DNA of 64,000 bases. It comes from JBNJFY01 sp051747265 (GTDB lineage: Bacteria > Bacteroidota > Rhodothermia > Balneolales > Balneolaceae). The position numbers and the translations under genes are program-made. Position 1 is the first letter of the stretch. The number at the start of each line of letters is the position of its first letter. Positions 52,050 through 61,700 of this stretch are shown here, piece after piece. The stretch covers positions 1-64,000 of the forward strand of contig JBNJFY010000002.1 in assembly GCA_051747265.1 (NCBI GenBank), written 5' to 3'. The notes under the pieces are model-generated. The model had not been told where the DNA came from. It saw only the letters and a program-made list of their open reading frames with translations, and ran no database searches.

Positions 52050-53236
52050 TAGTCTAAGATTTTACTTACCACACCGGCACCGACCGTACGGCCACCTTCG
52101 CGAATCGCAAAGCGCAGGCCTTCTTCCATGGCCACCGGCTGAATCAATTGCACACTCAGCGAGACGTTATCGCCTGGCATTACCATCTCTACTCCGTCCG
52201 GCAGAATACATTCGCCGGTCACGTCTGTGGTACGGAAGTAGAACTGCGGACGGTATCCTTTGAAGAAAGGAGTGTGACGTCCACCTTCGTCTTTGCTCAG
52301 TACGTATACCTCGCATTCAAACTGTTTGTGCGGAGTAATGCTTCCTGGCTCACACAGTACCATACCGCGCTCCAGGTCTTCTTTGTTTATTCCGCGCAGC
52401 AGTATCCCGGCGTTGTCTCCGGCTTGCCCTTCATCGAGCATGCGGCGGAACATTTCAATACCGGTTACTACTGATTTCATCGGCTCTTCAATGATACCGA
52501 CAATTTCAATCTCGTCGTTAAGCTTCACTACACCGCGCTCAATACGACCCGTTGCCACGGTGCCACGCCCGGTAATAGAGAAGATATCCTCAACAGGCAT
52601 CAAGAATGGCTTGTCGATATCACGCTCCGGAGTCGGAATATACTCATCAACGGCTTCCATCAGCTCGATGATGCTCTTCTCATACTCTTCCTCGCCGTTC
52701 AGCGCGCCCAGGGCCGACCCTTGAATAACCGGAATGTCGTCGCCATCAAACTCATAAGAGCTCAGCAGCTCACGCACTTCCAGCTCAACCAGCTCCAGCA
52801 GTTCTTCGTCGTCTACCAAGTCAACCTTGTTCATGAAGACCACGATCTGAGGCACACCTACCTGGCGGGCCAACAAAATGTGCTCGCGGGTCTGAGGCAT
52901 CGGACCGTCAGTGGCCGCTACTACCAAAATCGCACCGTCCATCTGTGCAGCACCGGTTACCATGTTCTTCACATAGTCGGCGTGGCCCGGACAGTCTACG
53001 TGAGCGTAGTGACGATCTGGAGTTTCGTACTCCACGTGCGCGGTAGCAATGGTAATACCACGTTCGCGCTCCTCGGGAGCATTGTCAATGTCGGCAAATT
53101 GCTTGGCTACCCCGCCGTACTCTTTGGCCATTACGGTCGTAATAGCGGCCGTCAGGGTCGTCTTGCCGTGGTCCACGTGACCAATCGTACCTATGTTTAC
53201 GTGCGGCTTACTGCGTTCAAATGTCTCTTTAGCCAT
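52049..53236 (-). CDS. tuf: Elongation factor Tu
   Basis: The 395-residue EF-Tu has G1 GHVDHGKTTL, G2 RERGITIATAHVEYE, G3 DCPGHADYVKN and G4 NKVDLVDD, then domains 2 and 3 (PFLMPVEDIFSITGRGTVATGR). It delivers aminoacyl-tRNA to the ribosome. It is directly downstream of four tRNA genes, the tufB-type location. Whether a second tuf copy exists cannot be told from this window. Confidence 0.99.
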   Translation of the reverse strand: MAKETFERSKPHVNIGTIGHVDHGKTTLTAAITTVMAKEYGGVAKQFADIDNAPEERERGITIATAHVEYETPDRHYAHVDCPGHADYVKNMVTGAAQMDGAILVVAATDGPMPQTREHILLARQVGVPQIVVFMNKVDLVDDEELLELVELEVRELLSSYEFDGDDIPVIQGSALGALNGEEEYEKSIIELMEAVDEYIPTPERDIDKPFLMPVEDIFSITGRGTVATGRIERGVVKLNDEIEIVGIIEEPMKSVVTGIEMFRRMLDEGQAGDNAGILLRGINKEDLERGMVLCEPGSITPHKQFECEVYVLSKDEGGRHTPFFKGYRPQFYFRTTDVTGECILPDGVEMVMPGDNVSLSVQLIQPVAMEEGLRFAIREGGRTVGAGVVSKILD

Positions 53237-53304
53237 GGATCTTATGCTTAACGATTAATGTTCGATCAGAAAACAAATTGATTGTCTTGAAACCCAAGCT
53301 CTTG

Positions 53305-53376
<72 letters not shown>

Positions 53377-53388
53377 TTGGGAAAAGAG

Positions 53389-53461
53389 AGCGGGCGACCG
53401 GATTCGAACCGGCAACATTCACCTTGGAAGGGTGACGCTCTGCCAGTTGAGCTACGCCCGC
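53389..53461 (-). tRNA. tRNA-Gly (UCC)
   Basis: A complete cloverleaf with acceptor GCGGGCG-CGCCCGC, anticodon loop CTTCCAA and T-arm GCCGG-TTCGAAT-CCGGT. The 3' CCA is not encoded. It is 12 bases from its Thr(GGU) neighbour. Confidence 0.95.
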
Positions 53462-53467
53462 AAAGCG

Positions 53468-53550
53468 TGGGGGGAGAAGGATTCGAACCTTCGAAGGCTT
53501 GCGCCAACAGATTTACAGTCTGCCCCAGTTGGCCACTTTGGTATCCCCCC
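53468..53550 (-). tRNA. tRNA-Tyr (GUA)
   Basis: An 83-base class II tRNA with acceptor GGGGGGA-TCCCCCC, anticodon loop CTGTAAA and a long variable arm. The discriminator is A, typical for Tyr. Confidence 0.95.
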
Positions 53551-53574
53551 AGTAAATAAAACAACATCAAGCAG

Positions 53575-53647
53575 AGCTGGTGATAGGACTCGAACCTACG
53601 ACCGGCTGTTTACAAGACAGCTGCTCTACCAACTGAGCTACACCAGC
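53575..53647 (-). tRNA. tRNA-Thr (UGU)
   Basis: A complete cloverleaf with acceptor GCTGGTG-CACCAGC, anticodon loop CTTGTAA and T-arm GTAGG-TTCGAGT-CCTAT. It is the first gene of the tRNA-tuf-rpl-rpo run, 19 bases after a promoter -10 hexamer. Confidence 0.95.
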
Positions 53648-53665
53648 CTGAGTTGAAAGACTGGA

Positions 53666-53694
53666 AAACTAAGGAGTGCCAATTTCATTGTCAA
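53666..53694 (-). promoter_or_regulatory. Sigma-70-like promoter of the tRNA-tuf-rpl-rpo operon
   Basis: On the minus strand a perfect TTGACA (53689-53694) and TAGTTT (53666-53671) are 17 bases apart, and AT-rich sequence like an UP element precedes the -35. Transcription would start about a dozen bases before tRNA-Thr(UGU). It lies within 20 bases of the dedA stop. Confidence 0.75.
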
Positions 53695-53711
53695 CAGAAA
53701 TTTAAACTTTT

Positions 53712-54362
53712 TTATTGGCCTCCGGCAGAGTGCTCAGACCCCTTCCATTTGGGATAGTAGTAAATTAGCAGCCGGATAATAATAAAAACTGCGATACCTG
53801 CTAAAATTATTCTGCTATAAATTGATAAATAATGACCGATGGTTTGCCAGTTTTCATGCACCACCCAGCCAAAGCCAAGCAAAATCGCATTCCACAGCAT
53901 AGAGCTAATCGTGGAACTTATAGCAGTTTTAATCAACGGTGTGTGACTAATCCCCGCGGTCAATGAAATTACGGAACGGGTTCCCGCCAAAAAACGATTG
54001 GCTAAAACCACCCCTTGCCCCCATTGCTGCATCCAGTGACGCACCTTCTCGATATACTTTAGATCAATAAATCGGGTCATCCAGTATTGCTGACCATCTG
54101 ATTTTATCCCACTCCCCCATCGCGCGCCAATCGCGTACATACTCATAAATCCAACCACCGATGCTACGGTTGTCAATAGATAAACGGGGATTAGCGATAT
54201 GATCTGTTCGGCCGCCAGATAGCCGCCAAAAGCTACTAGTACATCACCAGGAATGGGTGGCAAGATGTTTTCCACATACGCAATTGCAAAAAACGTCAAG
54301 TACACCATGAAAGGAGGAAATTGCTTGATCAACTCTACAATTTCCAGCGTAAATTGCTCCAT
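53712..54362 (-). CDS. DedA/SNARE-associated family membrane protein
   Basis: The 216-residue protein has about five membrane segments. The DedA signature ENILPPIPGDVLVAFGGYLA lies near residues 31-50, with the paired GxxxxRFLAGTRSVISLTAG later. Family members are flippase-like and act on undecaprenyl phosphate or phosphatidylethanolamine and need proton-motive force. It lies 100 bases downstream of queA on the same strand, with a hairpin between them. Confidence 0.9.
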   Translation of the reverse strand: MEQFTLEIVELIKQFPPFMVYLTFFAIAYVENILPPIPGDVLVAFGGYLAAEQIISLIPVYLLTTVASVVGFMSMYAIGARWGSGIKSDGQQYWMTRFIDLKYIEKVRHWMQQWGQGVVLANRFLAGTRSVISLTAGISHTPLIKTAISSTISSMLWNAILLGFGWVVHENWQTIGHYLSIYSRIILAGIAVFIIIRLLIYYYPKWKGSEHSAGGQ

Positions 54363-54400
54363 GAACGAAGAAGCCTTCTCAATTTTGAGCAGAATATAGA

Positions 54401-54432
54401 ATATCCAGATCGCGTTTTCACGACCTGGATAT
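54401..54432 (-). other. Hairpin between queA and dedA
   Basis: ATATCCAG (54401-54408) pairs with CTGGATAT (54425-54432) in the 100-base gap. The following T content on the minus strand is weak, so it may be a poor terminator of queA or a feature of the dedA leader. Confidence 0.4.
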
Positions 54433-54462
54433 CAAAGTTCTATGCATTAAGATTATGGAGAT

Positions 54463-55509
54463 TTATACAATCAGCATTGCATCGCCAAAATTGAAGAAGC
54501 GATAGTCTTCTTCTTTGGCAACTTCGTATGCTTCCATTAGAAAATCATATCCGGCAAAAGCTGCTGCAGCCATCAACACGGTAGATTCCGGGCGATGGAA
54601 ATTAGTCAGCATGCCTTCAGTGATCTTAAATTCATACGGTGGGAATATAAATTTATCCGTCCAACCCGTACCCGGCTTAGACATCCCACTGGCCATAATA
54701 CTGGTCTCGATGGTACGCGTAGACGACACACCACAAGCAATGACTCGTTTGTCCTTGCTATTGAGTACTTCATTAATACGGTCGGAAGTCTCTTTAGAGA
54801 TGTAATAGTTATCCGAATCCGTACGGTGCTTGGTTAAGTCCTCAACCTCAACCGGTCGGAACGTTCCCCATCCGATGTGCAGTGTAATTGGCAAAAACTC
54901 AACGCCTTTATCTTCCAGCTCTTTAACCAGCTCCTCGGTAAAGTGCATCCCGGCTGCCGGGGCAGCTACCGCGCCACGTTCTTTAGCAAAGATGGTTTGA
55001 TACCGCTCTTTGTCATAATCTTCGGGCTCGCGCTCTACATAAGGTGGCAACGGCATTTCGCCGAGTTCATCCAGCCGCTCATACAACTCCTCGTTGGTAC
55101 CTTCAAACAAAAAACGAATGGTACGTCCTCGCGAGGTCGTATTATCAATTACCTCAGCCATTAGATCTTCGCCAAAATACAACTTGTTGCCAATTCGGAT
55201 TTTTCGCGCTGGTTCAACCAACACATCCCACAGCATGCTTTCCGGCATCAATTCACGGAGCAGAAAGACCTCAATATCAGCATCGGTCTTTTCTTTTTTC
55301 CCTTTCAGGCGAGCCGGAAACACTTTGGTGTTGTTATATATAACGACATCACCCTCATTCAGATATTTGGGCAAGTCAGAAAATGTTTCGTGTTTTATTT
55401 CTTCGTTCTCCCGATCCAGCACCATCAGGCGGGAAGCGTCTCTTGGTTCCACTGGTTTTTCGGGGACATTTAATTCGTCAATCTCGAATTTAAAATCAGT
55501 TAGTTTCAT
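54463..55509 (-). CDS. queA: S-adenosylmethionine:tRNA ribosyltransferase-isomerase
   Basis: The 348-residue QueA transfers the ribosyl group of SAM to preQ1 at tRNA wobble position 34, giving epoxyqueuosine. DVVIYNNTKVFPARLKG, FAKERGAVAAPAAGMHFTEEL and LHIGWGTFRPVE are the family blocks, and MLTNFHRPESTVLMAAAAFAG lies near the C-terminus. The tRNA-Tyr(GUA) at 53468 is a natural Q34 substrate. The queuosine precursor transporter at 1710 completes a salvage route together with QueA and a Tgt not seen here. Confidence 0.97.
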   Translation of the reverse strand: MKLTDFKFEIDELNVPEKPVEPRDASRLMVLDRENEEIKHETFSDLPKYLNEGDVVIYNNTKVFPARLKGKKEKTDADIEVFLLRELMPESMLWDVLVEPARKIRIGNKLYFGEDLMAEVIDNTTSRGRTIRFLFEGTNEELYERLDELGEMPLPPYVEREPEDYDKERYQTIFAKERGAVAAPAAGMHFTEELVKELEDKGVEFLPITLHIGWGTFRPVEVEDLTKHRTDSDNYYISKETSDRINEVLNSKDKRVIACGVSSTRTIETSIMASGMSKPGTGWTDKFIFPPYEFKITEGMLTNFHRPESTVLMAAAAFAGYDFLMEAYEVAKEEDYRFFNFGDAMLIV

Positions 55510-55618
55510 CGGAGAATAAGCAGGAATTTATATTGCGTTCGTACTCTAATTGTGGTACTTTCAAAGCTTCTAAATATAGCTCAATTATAAACTGAGCACA
55601 ACCATTATTATTGTACAA

Positions 55619-55706
55619 GGAGGCGTGCCAGAGCGGTCGAATGGGGCGGTCTCGAAAACCGTTGGGCTCTTCGGGAGTCCCGGGGGTTCGAATCCCTCCG
55701 CCTCCG
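55619..55706 (+). tRNA. tRNA-Ser (CGA)
   Basis: An 88-base class II tRNA with acceptor GGAGGCG-CGCCTCC, anticodon loop TCTCGAAAA region (CGA), a long variable arm with a TTCG loop and discriminator G, typical for Ser. The 3' CCA is not encoded. Confidence 0.95.
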
Positions 55707-55815
55707 CAAGTCAAAATTATTTTACTTGTCTCCTCTCCAAATAAGTAATTATTTATGTACAGTGTCGTTATGCATTCTCACTGATATTGATCACTAAATC
55801 ATGGAAGCTCGTGTT

Positions 55816-56331
55816 ATGAAGCGCTTGTTTTCTTTAGCCATTTTCTGGATTCTCATTGGATCTGTTACTGCCGCTTTCGGGCAATTCCGCAAAGATGTAG
55901 AAAACGAATACAATTACACTGGCAACGTGGTTAGCCAATCCTCCTACTCCCCAAATAGTTGGGCCGACAAGCTGAATATGACGATGAGTCATTCTTACAG
56001 CATGAATTTCGCTTCTGTTGGCGGACAGTATCAGAATATCAATATGTATACCAACACCATGTTATTTGATATGGGTGAGAAGCTGACTGGGCGTTTGGAT
56101 TTGTCGGTATCCCACTCCCCCTTCGGACCATCTACCATCTATGGTACACCAGATAAGGGTACGGATGCTCAATTTTTTATTCGCAATGCTGAGCTTAATT
56201 ATAAGATCAGCGATAAGGCCAGCATTCATTTACAGTTCCGACAAGTTCCCTCAGGCTTTGGATTCAATCCATACTTCAGTGATCCGACCTTTTATGGTAA
56301 CCGTTTTGACCGCAATCCATTCTATCGTTAA
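55816..56331 (+). CDS. Secreted protein of unknown function
   Basis: The roughly 171-residue protein has a clear signal peptide (MKRLFSLAIFWILIGSV to AFGQ) and a mature part rich in Asn, Ser, Tyr and Phe with alternating hydrophobic residues. That suggests beta strands, perhaps a small outer-membrane or envelope beta protein. It ends NPFYR. I recognise no family. An in-frame ATG at 55801 adds five residues. It starts a run of five genes (to 58670) on the plus strand and precedes the LytR_C gene by 18 bases. Confidence 0.6.
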   Translation: MKRLFSLAIFWILIGSVTAAFGQFRKDVENEYNYTGNVVSQSSYSPNSWADKLNMTMSHSYSMNFASVGGQYQNINMYTNTMLFDMGEKLTGRLDLSVSHSPFGPSTIYGTPDKGTDAQFFIRNAELNYKISDKASIHLQFRQVPSGFGFNPYFSDPTFYGNRFDRNPFYR

Positions 56332-56349
56332 GAAGCGGCTCAATCTAAT

Positions 56350-56802
56350 ATGGCTAAAAAACAATCCCGTTCCCCTTCTTTTGCGTTGAATGCTGTCATT
56401 GGATTTTTAGGACTTCTCCTCGGGGTTCTGTTATTTGCTTTGGCTACTCGTGTAATTTATCCGCGGATCCAAAATACACGTGCCGAAACCCCCTCCAATC
56501 TAATTGGCAATGTTATTCAAATTGAGGTTCTCAACGGATGCGGGGTTCCAGGATTAGCAAATGATTTTACCGACAAGCTTCGACGACATGGGTTTGACGT
56601 TGTAGAAACGGGAAATTTCGATAATTTTGATATTGATCATACGCTGGTTATTTCCAGAACTGGCAACATGGCAAATGCCCAACGAGTGGCACGCACCCTG
56701 GGGATCGAAGAAAAACATGTTATACGGGAAGAATCACCCGATTTTTATCTGGATGCTACCATCATTATTGGGTCCGACTTCAAATCACTCAATCTCAATT
56801 AA
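56350..56802 (+). CDS. Membrane-anchored LytR_C domain protein
   Basis: The 150-residue protein has one N-terminal membrane helix (about 11-35) and a C-terminal LytR_C domain: IQIEVLNGCGVPGLANDFTD, then GFDVVETGNFDNF, with conserved ARTLGI and IIIGSDF near the end. The domain occurs in cell-envelope proteins and is often an accessory to LCP enzymes. It is followed by rsfS after 10 bases. Confidence 0.8.
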   Translation: MAKKQSRSPSFALNAVIGFLGLLLGVLLFALATRVIYPRIQNTRAETPSNLIGNVIQIEVLNGCGVPGLANDFTDKLRRHGFDVVETGNFDNFDIDHTLVISRTGNMANAQRVARTLGIEEKHVIREESPDFYLDATIIIGSDFKSLNLN

Positions 56803-56812
56803 TCCATTCTGA

Positions 56813-57232
56813 ATGCCACAAGACGCCGAATCTAGCCACAATCAATTTACGAATCCTTATACGGAAGAAGCTCAAGACTCCCAAGAGCTTATCGACACCA
56901 TTGCTCAAGCCATGCTGGATAAAAAAGCCGAAAACGTAACGGTGTTAGATGTTCGAGGCTTAACTACCTTAACTGACTATTTTGTGGTTTGTCATGCCAA
57001 TGCCGATGTGCAAATTAAGGCAATTGCCAACAGCGTGATGGAAAAAGTTAAGGAAGAGCTTGGGGAAGATGAATGGCGCAAGGAAGGCTTAGACACGCGT
57101 AGGTGGGTGATTTTGGATTATGTAAACGTTGTTGTACATATTTTCAATAAGCAACAGCGCGAGTATTACGGACTAGAACGCATGTGGAATGATGCAAAAA
57201 TCACACATATTAAAGATGAAGAGCAAAATTAG
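56813..57232 (+). CDS. rsfS: Ribosome silencing factor RsfS
   Basis: The 139-residue protein has the RsfS/DUF143 core: LDKKAENVTVLDVRGLTTLTDYFVV, QIKAIANSVMEKV, WVILDYVNVVVHIF and REYYGLERMW. RsfS binds L14 of the large subunit and blocks joining with the small subunit under starvation. Its end overlaps the next gene by 17 bases. Confidence 0.95.
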   Translation: MPQDAESSHNQFTNPYTEEAQDSQELIDTIAQAMLDKKAENVTVLDVRGLTTLTDYFVVCHANADVQIKAIANSVMEKVKEELGEDEWRKEGLDTRRWVILDYVNVVVHIFNKQQREYYGLERMWNDAKITHIKDEEQN

Positions 57233-57674
57233 AAACCTCCCGGTACTCTTAATGGTTGTGTCGCTCAGTTTTGGGGGATGCAGTTCAACTTCCAACAGTC
57301 AGGATGGTATGCAATCGAAGTATAATGCGGTAGAAGCAAGTGATCTTCAGAATTTGGTATCCCTGACTGAACCTGATGCCGACCATGCCGAATCGGTCAT
57401 TTACATCAATCAAATTTCCAAAGTTAAGTACAATGGAAAGTTGGTTTTACTAGTTCAGGGTAATTTTCCCAATGGTTGTGCTCAATTGCTAGGTGCCAAT
57501 CACAAAATTATTGATTCCGGAACTTTCCGTATCGAATTAACCGGCTGGAAGCCCACCGATCGCATGTGTACGCAAGCTCTGGTTCCCTTCTCATATATCT
57601 ACGATCAGATTTCTGCTGAAGAAATTCAAAAGCTGGATTCCTATTTGATCGAAGGTCGCCGGTACGACTTTTAA
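57216..57674 (+). CDS. Lipoprotein of unknown function
   Basis: The roughly 152-residue lipoprotein has a hydrophobic signal and lipobox SFGGC, then a Ser/Gln-rich linker and a compact domain with VIYINQISKVKYNGKLVLLV and GTFRIELTGWKP segments. No family is recognised. I chose the ATG at 57216 because it sits directly before the signal peptide; a frame to 57189 would enter rsfS. The overlap with rsfS suggests translational coupling. Confidence 0.65.
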   Translation: MKSKIRNLPVLLMVVSLSFGGCSSTSNSQDGMQSKYNAVEASDLQNLVSLTEPDADHAESVIYINQISKVKYNGKLVLLVQGNFPNGCAQLLGANHKIIDSGTFRIELTGWKPTDRMCTQALVPFSYIYDQISAEEIQKLDSYLIEGRRYDF

Positions 57675-57692
57675 ATGATTCGGAATATATCC

Positions 57693-58670
57693 ATGTCTGA
57701 ACCTCGCATTCTGGTTACTGAGCCTATTGTTGACGATGTAATTTCCTACTTGCGACAATTTGGAGATGTGACGGTTGGCCAACGCGGTGTTTTTGATTCC
57801 CAACAAGCCTTGATATCCGAACTCCCCAACTTTGACGCGGCCCTAACCATGTTATCCAACCCGTTAACCCGCAAGGTGTTGGAATCCTGCCCTCAGATTC
57901 AAATTATTGCCAATCATGCGGTGGGCTATGATAATATCGATATTGAAGCAGCTCGAGATTTAAATATTCCTATCGCCAATACCCCCGGGGTGTTAACCGA
58001 TGCTAGTGCTGACGGTACGTTAGCACTTCTACTTGCTACTGTTCGGCGTATCCCGGAAGCTCAACAATTTCTGAGAGACGGCAACTTTGATGGCTGGCAT
58101 CCTCTCGGATTTTTAGGAATGGAGCTGCGCACCTGCACTCTGGGTATCTATGGCATGGGTCGTATAGGCACCGCAGTGGCTCAGCGGGCGAGGGCTTTCG
58201 GCATGAATATTATCTATTTCAATCGTAACAGAGTGGGGGCAGATGTGGAAAAGGAATTAGCAGCAGAATATGTTTCTTCCCTGGAAACGCTGGCCGAACA
58301 ATCGGATATATTAAGTATCCATTGCCCGTTGACAGAGGCCACTCATCATAGTGTAGATCAGCATATTTTATCCGCACTAGGCGCTGAGTCCGTGTTGATC
58401 AACACAGCTAGAGGCCCTATCGTTGATGAAGCGGCTCTTGCCGAAGCCTTGCATAGCGAAACGATACGGGCAGCGGGCATAGATGTGTTTGAGCATGAGC
58501 CCGAGGTTCATCCCAAACTGTTATCTGCTCCTCACTGCATATTAGAACCTCATATAGTTAGCGCTACCTATCACACCCGAAAAGCAATGGGAATGCTTGC
58601 CGCCGATGCTATTAGTAAGATCTTGCAGGGCGCTACTATCTCCGAAGTGGATAACTTGCTTACCCCTTAA
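57693..58670 (+). CDS. D-isomer 2-hydroxyacid dehydrogenase
   Basis: The roughly 325-residue protein has the NAD-binding motif YGMGRIGTAVAQRARAFG, the substrate Arg region in NTARGPIVDE, Glu in EPEVHPKLL and the catalytic His in LEPHIVSAT. NHAVGYDNIDIEAARDLNIP is the usual N-terminal domain block. It fits glyoxylate/hydroxypyruvate reductase or D-glycerate dehydrogenase better than the longer, ACT-domain 3-phosphoglycerate dehydrogenase, although a SerA role has not been excluded. ATG at 57693 is preferred over 57675. Confidence 0.88.
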   Translation: MSEPRILVTEPIVDDVISYLRQFGDVTVGQRGVFDSQQALISELPNFDAALTMLSNPLTRKVLESCPQIQIIANHAVGYDNIDIEAARDLNIPIANTPGVLTDASADGTLALLLATVRRIPEAQQFLRDGNFDGWHPLGFLGMELRTCTLGIYGMGRIGTAVAQRARAFGMNIIYFNRNRVGADVEKELAAEYVSSLETLAEQSDILSIHCPLTEATHHSVDQHILSALGAESVLINTARGPIVDEAALAEALHSETIRAAGIDVFEHEPEVHPKLLSAPHCILEPHIVSATYHTRKAMGMLAADAISKILQGATISEVDNLLTP

Positions 58671-58684
58671 TAAACGGGCATATT

Positions 58685-58756
58685 ATGAGTTCAGGTGCAG
58701 CGGACCTTCTAAAACCTGATGATCTAAGTGGGAATGTCTCAACAATCGAATCGTAA
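58685..58756 (+). other. Short ORF overlapping the kinase start
   Basis: A 23-codon ORF (ATG at 58685, TAA at 58754) precedes and overlaps the histidine kinase start by 23 bases in another frame. It is acidic (MSSGAADLLKPDDLSG). It could be a coupled leader peptide or chance; no family is recognised. Confidence 0.25.
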
Positions 58757-61700
58757 TTCTTGGCCATGGTATGCTCGCATGGCCCTTCTAGGAGCTCTTA
58801 TTCTTATCGGAGCTCTGGCATCTATCAGTATTTCTTTTTATTCCCACACCGAATCTAATGCTCTGTCCATTAATCAAGCCCGCAACAGCCTAACTAGTGC
58901 GCTGGAGACATTACAAGAAGAAGAGGATCTGCTTCGATATCACAGCTACGAACTTACCGATGGGCTAAACAGCTGGATATCAGATACCTCTTTAAGCAGA
59001 TATCAAATATATCAACTTTTCAAGAATAAACGTCCCACCCTTCATACTGTTACGGTATTCAAAAATGACCATCCCTGGATTTGGGTCGGTGATAATCAAA
59101 CGCGTTATCAATCCTTTTCAAACTCATTAACATCAGCAACAGGCAGTCAGCTTTTTATTGATCCGGCCGACAGATTATTGGTCTATCGAACTGAACTTGA
59201 TGATATATCGAATGATTCCGTTGCTTATACCCTTCAAACCAGTCGAATTCTACCTTCACAGTTCGAGCTTCAAACATCTCCTTTGCCGTCGTGGAATACC
59301 GAGCCCAAGCCAAAGCAGGAAGTTCCCCGTATACAACAACCTACCTTTCGAATTCGAATGGCCATTAACTATGTCCCTTCTAGAGATTCGTTACTCCTTT
59401 CGGCTCCCATAGCCTTGCACGAACAAGATTCGATAGGCGTGGCTTATGTTCCACCTTATCAACTAACCCATCCCCCGCAACAGATTCCTCCCCTTCTCCG
59501 ATGGTTTAATCTAGCTCTCTTATTGTTGGGAATACTGATTCTAATATCCGCAGGTTGGAATTGGAGTTTTACACTCAGCAAGTGGGCTACCCTGATAGCT
59601 CGATTGGGTATATGGTTAGTACTGAGTATTCTTATTTTTAGTTATTACCAAGCTGGGGATCAACTCATTACATTGCCCGCCCTCACCCTCACACCGGCCC
59701 AGACGCAACTATTGCACTACTTAACGTTGGCATTATTGAGTGCGGGGGTTAGTACTACCATAATTTCCCGACTCTATTTCATACGCCGACTCTACGGCTT
59801 TACCTGGTATCCCAGAACTATTGTAGTCTCATTGTTATTTGGTGCTTTTTCTGCCATCAGTTTGCTAGGGCTAATCCACTTGACCATCGCATCCGTTCAA
59901 CCTTTCGGATTACAAGTATTTAGCTTAAATGTACTCCCCAATCTGCAAAATCTGCTGTTACAATTAGGGGCCGGCATATTATGGGGCGCGCTACTGGCAT
60001 TGATCACCACCTTAAGTTGGTTTCTATTCAATTCAGAGCAAGATCAACTAGATTGGGTCCCCCCCTTCGTAGCCGCGGGATTTTTAAGCACGCTACTACT
60101 TTATTATCTGCTAATTCAACAGCCTCTTCATGATACCATACTTGCCCTAACAGTTACCACAGGGGGAATGATTTTTTGCAGCATCATTGGTTATTCCTTG
60201 CACAAACACCCCCTGAGATGGCGATTTATCTCTCGTGCTCGTTTTTATGCGATGGCCATCTTCTTTGTATCGCTGGGTAGTTATATACTATTTAGTCACG
60301 CCGCTTCCATTAAGCTTAAACAAGCTTTGAAGTTATCAGCAGATCAAGCTGCAGCTCTTCCTGTGGGTGCCGAACAAGCTATTGCCAGCTTTGTGGGAGA
60401 AGTACTGGAGAGAGATCTCGAATCGGAACGTCTCGCCTATGGTGGAACGGCGTACCCACTGGAAACTCAGTTACGTCGCGAACTTTCTGAGCAAACCAGT
60501 TTGCTTGAAGATCGCTACATCATTCAAGCCTTTATTTTGGCGGATGATGATCGGGTACTTGCCACGGCCTCTACCGGTTTATCTAGTTTAACTTTTGATG
60601 AAATTCAAACCTTGGTTTATGAAAACGGGCAACAGGATCTGGGCGGTATTCAAAACGGAAACAACCACTCTGGATGGTCACAGCGAGACATTAATCAAGG
60701 CACACTGCTGACCTATGTAGAAACGCGGCATTCGGAACGTGAACTCCCCCTTTACTCGGCAATGCAGTCAGATAGTATTCGCTCTGATGTTTTCACACCA
60801 CCTACCGTGCAATTAATTGCCTATTATCAAGATGGGGAATTAGCCCTAACCGAATCGCGAGGAAATACCCACACCTTTCCGATACAACAAACATTAGCCA
60901 AGGATTATCAGGAGCCTCAATGGGATCAGAAATCCACGGAACATGGCAATTTCTTGACCTATACTTATCCAATCCCATCAACCAATCAGGCGATAGTTTC
61001 ATATAGCAAAAAACCGGGCATCCAACAGCATCTATATCTTTTTTTCCGCTACTACTTTGTGTTATTAATCAGTGGACTCATCATCCTGCAACTGCTGAGC
61101 TGGTTGGACATATTAGAAGCCTCTATCTATCGGAAAAATGAGCGTTTCCGAAATCGAATAATTGATTCCTACATGATCGCTTCACTGGCTTTCCTGGTCA
61201 TCTTGACCATAGCCACCCACCTGATTATGCAGCGTCAGCAACGCAATCAGGTTGAGCAACAAGTTTTAGAAACATTGGATCAACTTTCGGAAACCTTGGA
61301 CTCAGATTTATCTACCCTTTCCGATCAACAACTATTACGTCTCAGTAGTCCCTTCGAAGTTGACGCGTTACTGTATCATAAAGCGCAGCTAAAACACACT
61401 ACTTATCCTGAAATGGTTGAACAGGGCTTGTTTGCCTCACTGATTCCCTATGATGTGTTTCACCAATTATTTACGGAACAACAAAAGCAAACCGTTCATC
61501 TACAGCCACTCCCCGATGAGCAAAATGATATTTCATTACTGTACAGCTATCAGCGGTTAAGCAATGATAGTAATTGGGTATTGGCGATTCCCTCTTTATT
61601 GGACCGATCTCGAATCGACGATGAAATAGTCCAAACCATTACCTACTTGTTAGTAATTTATATTTTCATCTTTGGGCTCTTCATGTTCAGCGCAGCCATA

